In this document: positions 59,247 to 64,000 of the stretch, in pieces | Position numbering within the stretch: position 1 is the stretch's first letter | Layout of the letters: every line of letters starts with the position of its first letter | Assembly: GCF_020524285.1 (NCBI RefSeq) | Contig: NZ_JAIVKX010000001.1 | Span: 108,920-172,919, forward strand | Source of the DNA: Alloyangia pacifica | GTDB lineage: Bacteria; Pseudomonadota; Alphaproteobacteria; Rhodobacterales; Rhodobacteraceae | Length of the DNA stretch: 64,000 bases | Reading direction: 5' to 3' | Made by a program: the position numbers and the translations under genes | Notes under the pieces: generated by a model | Database searches by the model: none | Told to the model about the DNA's origin: nothing | What the model saw: only the letters and a program-made list of their open reading frames with translations

Positions 59247-59624
59247 TTAGCCGCGCACCCGCGACTGGTAGTCGTGCTTTTGCCAGTTGGCGCGGAATTT
59301 CCACTCGTCCTCGGGCTGGCGGGCGGCCAGCTCGTCGGAGATCTCGATCTCGTCGAAGCCCGAGCGGCGGGCCATGGCGTATTGGTCCGAGATCACGTGG
59401 CCGGCGGCGCGCAGCGTGCCGGTGTAGCCGCGCAGGCGCAGCAGCCGGGCGAGGGTGAAGCCGCGGCCATCGGCGAAGCTCGGAAAGGCGATGCGCACGT
59501 GCACGGCGTTGTGCGGCACTTCCAGCGTCGCGGGGTCGGTGTCGGAGGGCAGGTCCAGCACGGGGGTGTCCTGATCTGCCCAGCTGTCCGGGCCGAAGCC
59601 CGCGTCGGTGACGATGACGGTCAT
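59247..59624 (-). CDS. DUF934 protein of the cysteine-biosynthesis operon
   Basis: A 125-residue DUF934 protein, recognised by RLLRLRGYTGTLRAAGHVISDQ and FDEIEISDEL. The family nearly always sits next to cysH/cysI in alpha- and betaproteobacteria and is thought to assist sulfite reduction, but its biochemical role is unknown. It overlaps cysH by 4 bases. Confidence 0.88.
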   Translation of the reverse strand: MTVIVTDAGFGPDSWADQDTPVLDLPSDTDPATLEVPHNAVHVRIAFPSFADGRGFTLARLLRLRGYTGTLRAAGHVISDQYAMARRSGFDEIEISDELAARQPEDEWKFRANWQKHDYQSRVRG

Positions 59625-60412
59625 TGGCTCTGTCCTTCTCTCACGGCCTGCCCATTGATGAAATGGATGCCGCATTCAACCTTGTCTTCTCCGCGCCAGC
59701 GTCCGGCGCGGGGGTCCTCTCCGGGCGCGACCTTGCTGGTGCAGGGCGCGCAGCCGATGGACGGGTAACCCTGCGCCACCAGCGGATGCCGGGGCAGGCG
59801 GTTCTCGTCCATATAGGCGCCGATGTCCTCGGGCGCCCAATGCGCCATCGGGTTCACCTTGATGCGCCCGGTTTCCTCTTCGAGCTCGAAGAACTCGAGG
59901 CCCGCGCGGGTCTTCGACTGGTAGCGCTTGCGCCCGGTGATCCAGCCGTCGAAGCCCGAGAGCGCCTGTTCCAGCGGCAGGGTCTTGCGCAGCGCGCAGC
60001 AGGCGTCCTGATCCGAGAAGCGCAGCGCGCCATAGGGGTCGTTCGCGGCGAGCGTCTGCTCGTCGGTACGGATCACCTGCACGTTCGACAGGCGCAACCG
60101 CTCGGACACCTCGAGCTGGTAGTCCAGCGTCTCGGCGAAGAGCAGCCGCGTGTCGATGAACAGCACCGGGGTCGTGCGGTCCACCACCGCCACGAGGTGC
60201 AGCAGCGCCACCGATTCCGCTCCGAAGGACGAGACCATCGCGATGCGGCCCGCCTCGGGATCGCGCAGGGCCCCCTCCAGCACCGCGGTTGCGCCGTGGT
60301 GCCGGTAGCGCGCGTTCAGCGCGTCGACCCGGTCGCGCAGCTCTGCCAGCTCATCGGGCAGCAGAGCCTTCGCGCCTGTTCCGGGCGTGTTGGGAGGGAG
60401 TTGGAGGGTCAT
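59621..60412 (-). CDS. cysH: APS-type sulfonucleotide reductase
   Basis: A 263-residue thioredoxin-dependent reductase. The PP-loop fold is visible (SSFGAESVALLHLV), and two cysteine pairs, C138-C139 (DACCALRK) and C221/C224 (CAPCTSK), mark the [4Fe-4S] cluster of the adenylyl-sulfate (APS) reductase group rather than the PAPS-only type. The catalytic C247 lies in ECGIHF. It reduces APS to sulfite in cysteine synthesis. It lies 4 bases after cysI and overlaps DUF934. Confidence 0.93.
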   Translation of the reverse strand: MTLQLPPNTPGTGAKALLPDELAELRDRVDALNARYRHHGATAVLEGALRDPEAGRIAMVSSFGAESVALLHLVAVVDRTTPVLFIDTRLLFAETLDYQLEVSERLRLSNVQVIRTDEQTLAANDPYGALRFSDQDACCALRKTLPLEQALSGFDGWITGRKRYQSKTRAGLEFFELEEETGRIKVNPMAHWAPEDIGAYMDENRLPRHPLVAQGYPSIGCAPCTSKVAPGEDPRAGRWRGEDKVECGIHFINGQAVREGQSQ

Positions 60413-60416
60413 CGCC

Positions 60417-62087
<1,671 letters not shown>

Positions 62088-62136
62088 CTGGGTCTCCTGC
62101 GTCTGGCCTGGTCGCTGCGTGGGGAAGGGCGCCGGA

Positions 62137-62442
62137 TCAGGCGTCGGCTTCGGCCTGCTTGCCGTGGAAGTAGTTCGAGGGGCCGGTGCGGCGGAAATCC
62201 TCGCGGAAGTGGGTCGGCTCGGCGCCGTTGGCCCCGAGCTTGACGTCGGCGAGGTAGACGCCGACCGTTTCCGAGGCGCGCGCCTGCGCGTCCAGCAGGC
62301 GCATCTGTGCGATCGCCTCGTCGGTGATCACCTCGGCCTTGGCAAGGTCGCGGACCCAGCTGTCATCGGCTGCGAGATAGATCACGTCGCCTTCGATCAG
62401 CGCGTTGGCGGTGACGACCTTGGGCGTGAAGGGCTTCGGCAT
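62137..62442 (-). CDS. DUF2849 protein
   Basis: A 101-residue member of DUF2849 (KVVTANALIEGDVIYLAADD, EPTHFREDFRRTGPSNYFHG), a small soluble family found upstream of sulfite reductase genes in alphaproteobacteria. Function unknown; its position suggests a helper of siroheme or sulfite reduction. It is the first gene of the leftward cysI unit. A siroheme-synthase gene, often found here in related genomes, is absent. Confidence 0.9.
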   Translation of the reverse strand: MPKPFTPKVVTANALIEGDVIYLAADDSWVRDLAKAEVITDEAIAQMRLLDAQARASETVGVYLADVKLGANGAEPTHFREDFRRTGPSNYFHGKQAEADA

Positions 62443-62486
62443 CGGGATACACTCCGGGAGGGGGTTCGTTGCCGCTCAATATAGAA

Positions 62487-62519
62487 TTTTGTCCCCCCTT
62501 GCGGCCAGAGGGGTGGAAA
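62487..62519. promoter_or_regulatory. Imperfect inverted repeat in cys / lrp divergent promoter
   Basis: TTTTGTCCCCCCT and AGAGGGGTGGAAA match as an inverted repeat at most of 13 positions across a 7-base spacer. It lies midway between the divergent DUF2849 and Lrp-type regulator starts and is a candidate operator for the latter. Imperfect, so tentative. Confidence 0.35.
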
Positions 62520-62594
62520 TATAAGGACATGCGTTCCGTCCTGTGGTTAAGGATGGTGCAGACGTTCCAATGCAGGCGAAAGGGCGGAACAGCC

Positions 62595-63050
62595 ATGGCG
62601 ATCGACGAGACCGACCGGAAAATCCTTCTGGAACTGCAGGAGGACGCGGGCCGCTCGCTGGACGAGATCGCCCGTGCCGTGGGGTCATCCAAGACCCCGG
62701 TGTGGAATCGCATCCGCAAGATGCGCGAGGCCGGGATCATCGGCCCGCAGGTGGTGATCCCCGATCCCGAGAAGCTGGGTTTCGAGGCCTGTTTCTTCGT
62801 GCTGATCCGCACCTCGGAACACGAGGCCGACTGGCAGGCGAAATTCCTCAAAGCGCTGCGCGAGCGGCCCGAGGTGATGGAGGCGCATCGCCTCGCCGGG
62901 GAGATCGACTACATCCTCAAGGTGCGGGTGAAGAATGCCCGCGCCTATGATGTCTTCTACCAGGCGCTCATCTCCGAGGTGAAGGTCTACAACGTGACCG
63001 CGCTGCTCTCGATGGAAGAGATCAAGAACACCAACGCGCTGCCGCTCTGA
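62595..63050 (+). CDS. Lrp/AsnC-family transcriptional regulator
   Basis: A 151-residue Lrp/AsnC regulator: N-terminal helix-turn-helix (DETDRKILLELQEDAGRSLD, then IARAVGSSKTPVWNRIRKM) and the C-terminal RAM effector-binding domain (EVMEAHRLAGEIDYILKVRV). Divergent position next to the cysteine-biosynthesis unit suggests that it controls sulfur assimilation, probably sensing a sulfur amino acid; this is inference. ATG 62595 is chosen over longer in-frame starts that run into the promoter region. Confidence 0.92.
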   Translation: MAIDETDRKILLELQEDAGRSLDEIARAVGSSKTPVWNRIRKMREAGIIGPQVVIPDPEKLGFEACFFVLIRTSEHEADWQAKFLKALRERPEVMEAHRLAGEIDYILKVRVKNARAYDVFYQALISEVKVYNVTALLSMEEIKNTNALPL

Positions 63051-63060
63051 GGAGGGACCG

Positions 63061-63363
63061 ATGACCGAAACGCCCGAACCGCCGAAGCCGCAGGTCTCGA
63101 TCACCTATTGCACCGGCTGCAACTGGCTTCTGCGCGCCGGCTGGATGGCGCAGGAGCTGCTGCAGACCTTCGGGCAGGATCTCGGCGGGGTGACGCTGGT
63201 GCCTGGCTACGGCGGGGTCTACGAGATCTCGGTGGACGGCGTTCTGCTCTGGGAGCGTAAGCGCGACGGCGGCTTTCCCGAACCGAAAGTGATCAAGCAG
63301 CGCCTGCGCGACGTGATCGCCCCGGAGCGCGACCTCGGCCATTCCGACCGCCCGGCGGGGTGA
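63061..63363 (+). CDS. SelT/SelW/SelH-family (Rdx) protein
   Basis: A 100-residue Rdx-fold protein with the thioredoxin-like motif CTGC at 17-20 (ITYCTGCNWLLRAGWMAQELL) and the WERKRDGGFPEPKVIKQRLR end. Family members are small thiol redox proteins; here the motif has Cys, not selenocysteine. It follows the Lrp-type gene by 10 bases, so both are probably co-transcribed. Confidence 0.9.
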   Translation: MTETPEPPKPQVSITYCTGCNWLLRAGWMAQELLQTFGQDLGGVTLVPGYGGVYEISVDGVLLWERKRDGGFPEPKVIKQRLRDVIAPERDLGHSDRPAG

Positions 63364-63474
63364 TCGCCCCGGCCCGCGCCGCGTGAAGTTTCCATGGCAC
63401 GCGTGACCTTGGCGCGGGCTGTGCTAGGTTCGCCCTCAGACCCCCAAGCGGGGCAGCAAGAGGAGACCCAAGAG

Positions 63475-63900
63475 ATGATCAACAAGAGCGGATCGGCGAA
63501 CTGGCAGGGCGGGCTGAAGGACGGGACGGGCACCGTTTCGACCGAGTCCGGCGTGCTGGACAAGCAGAACTACGGCTTCAACAAGCGCTTCGGCGACGAG
63601 GCCGGCACCAACCCCGAGGAGCTGATCGCCGCGGCCCACGCCAGCTGCTTCTCGATGGCGCTGAGCAATATCCTCGGCGATTACGACCTCAAGGCCGAGG
63701 ACATCTCCACCGTCGCAACGGTGACGCTGGAGCAGGGCGACGGCGGCTTCACCGTCACCAAGAGCCACCTGAAGCTCACCGCCGTGATCCCAGGTGCCAG
63801 CGAGGAGACCTTCCTCGAGGCAGCGGGCAAGGCGAAGGCGGGTTGCCCGATCTCCAAGCTGCTGAACGCCGAGATCACCATGGACGCGACGCTGGCCTGA
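63475..63900 (+). CDS. OsmC-family thiol peroxidase
   Basis: A 141-residue OsmC/Ohr-type protein. The two reactive cysteines are C58 in HASCFSMAL and C124 in AGCPISKLL. The FNKRFGDEAGTNPEELIAAA core fits OsmC, which reduces organic hydroperoxides. I start at ATG 63475 after AGGAGACCCAAGAG. The stop is the first unit of a 15-base tandem repeat that extends to the window end. Confidence 0.9.
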   Translation: MINKSGSANWQGGLKDGTGTVSTESGVLDKQNYGFNKRFGDEAGTNPEELIAAAHASCFSMALSNILGDYDLKAEDISTVATVTLEQGDGGFTVTKSHLKLTAVIPGASEETFLEAAGKAKAGCPISKLLNAEITMDATLA

Positions 63901-63970
63901 ATGGTGCTGGCCTGAATGGTGCTGGCCTGAATGGTGCTGGCCTGAATGACGCTGGCCTGAATGGTGCCAG
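63887..63970 (+). repeat. 15-base tandem repeat overlapping the osmC stop codon
   Basis: The unit ATGGTGCTGGCCTGA, in frame with the OsmC-like gene, is repeated about five times, with small changes in the fourth and last. Each unit reads Met-Val-Leu-Ala-stop and seems to be a copy of the last codons of the OsmC-like gene (ACGCTGGCCTGA). It could be a real slippage product or an assembly error, given the G-run that follows. Confidence 0.7.
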
Positions 63971-63974
63971 GGAA

Positions 63975-64000
63975 GGGGGGGGGGGGGGGGGGGGGGGGGG
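63975..64000. repeat. Poly-G run at the window end
   Basis: At least 26 consecutive G reaching the end of the window. It looks like a contig-end or sequencing artefact; a true homopolymer tract cannot be excluded. Confidence 0.8.

Overview
The window is about 64 kb of high-GC, gene-dense chromosome from an alphaproteobacterium, almost certainly a Rhodobacteraceae (Roseobacter-group) member. The evidence is the phn operon with an extra acidic gene between phnI and phnJ, the mixed isc/suf operon headed by an IscR without the usual cysteine cluster, the DUF2849-cysI-cysH-DUF934-fpr assimilation block, bactofilin coupled to an M23 peptidase, and DUF4167. Genus is not decidable from the sequence alone (a Salipiger-like organism is one guess). 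I see no rRNA, tRNA, phage, insertion sequence or CRISPR. Codon and base use look uniform, so this is ordinary core chromosome rather than an island.

Layout. 1-7.7 kb: C-P lyase phosphonate operon (phnF start, divergent phnGHI-ORF134-phnJKLN, an inverted 2H-phosphoesterase gene, phnM). 7.7-13.7 kb: iron-type ABC binding protein, mazG, two tandem M20 amidohydrolases followed by an agmatinase/ureohydrolase, DUF1499. 13.8-21.4 kb: translation and amino-acid genes (prfA-prmC, DUF4167, DUF1697, a putative Cys-Cys leader peptide then cysS, cimA, NDUFAF6-like protein). 21.4-28.1 kb: MFS transporter, AlkA-type glycosylase plus esterase, VOC protein, HNH nuclease, bactofilin/M23 envelope pair, BCP peroxiredoxin. 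28.1-37.5 kb: large AsmA-like protein, queA, MFS, DUF924, dihydrolipoyl dehydrogenase, HD-domain protein. 37.6-47.2 kb: divergent alpha/beta hydrolase and the Fe-S assembly operon iscR-iscS-sufB-(three small genes)-sufC-sufD-(two Yip1-like genes)-sufS. 47.4-51.5 kb: glmU-glmS for UDP-GlcNAc and gph. 51.6-55.8 kb: LysR regulator, DegT-type aminotransferase, XdhC-like and molybdopterin-binding proteins. 56-58.2 kb: infC with an apparent AUA start, and two uncharacterised membrane proteins. 58.3-63.9 kb: sulfate assimilation (DUF2849-cysI-cysH-DUF934 and fpr) divergent from an Lrp regulator, then SelW-like and OsmC-like thiol proteins. The window ends in a 15-bp tandem repeat and a run of G.

Two themes stand out. 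First, sulfur and iron-sulfur metabolism recur: cysS with a candidate cysteine leader, two cysteine desulfurases, SUF, APS reduction, sulfite reduction, ferredoxin reductase. Second, a composite palindromic repeat (an arm with GTATTTGGAAAGAGAAGAAG or AAATATCCCGGGGG plus a GGGGGC-AGC-GCCCCC hairpin) sits downstream of transcription units at four places, with a half copy between phnK and phnL. The most attractive candidates for new biology are the cysS leader, the acidic protein embedded in the C-P lyase operon, and the extra genes inside the suf operon.
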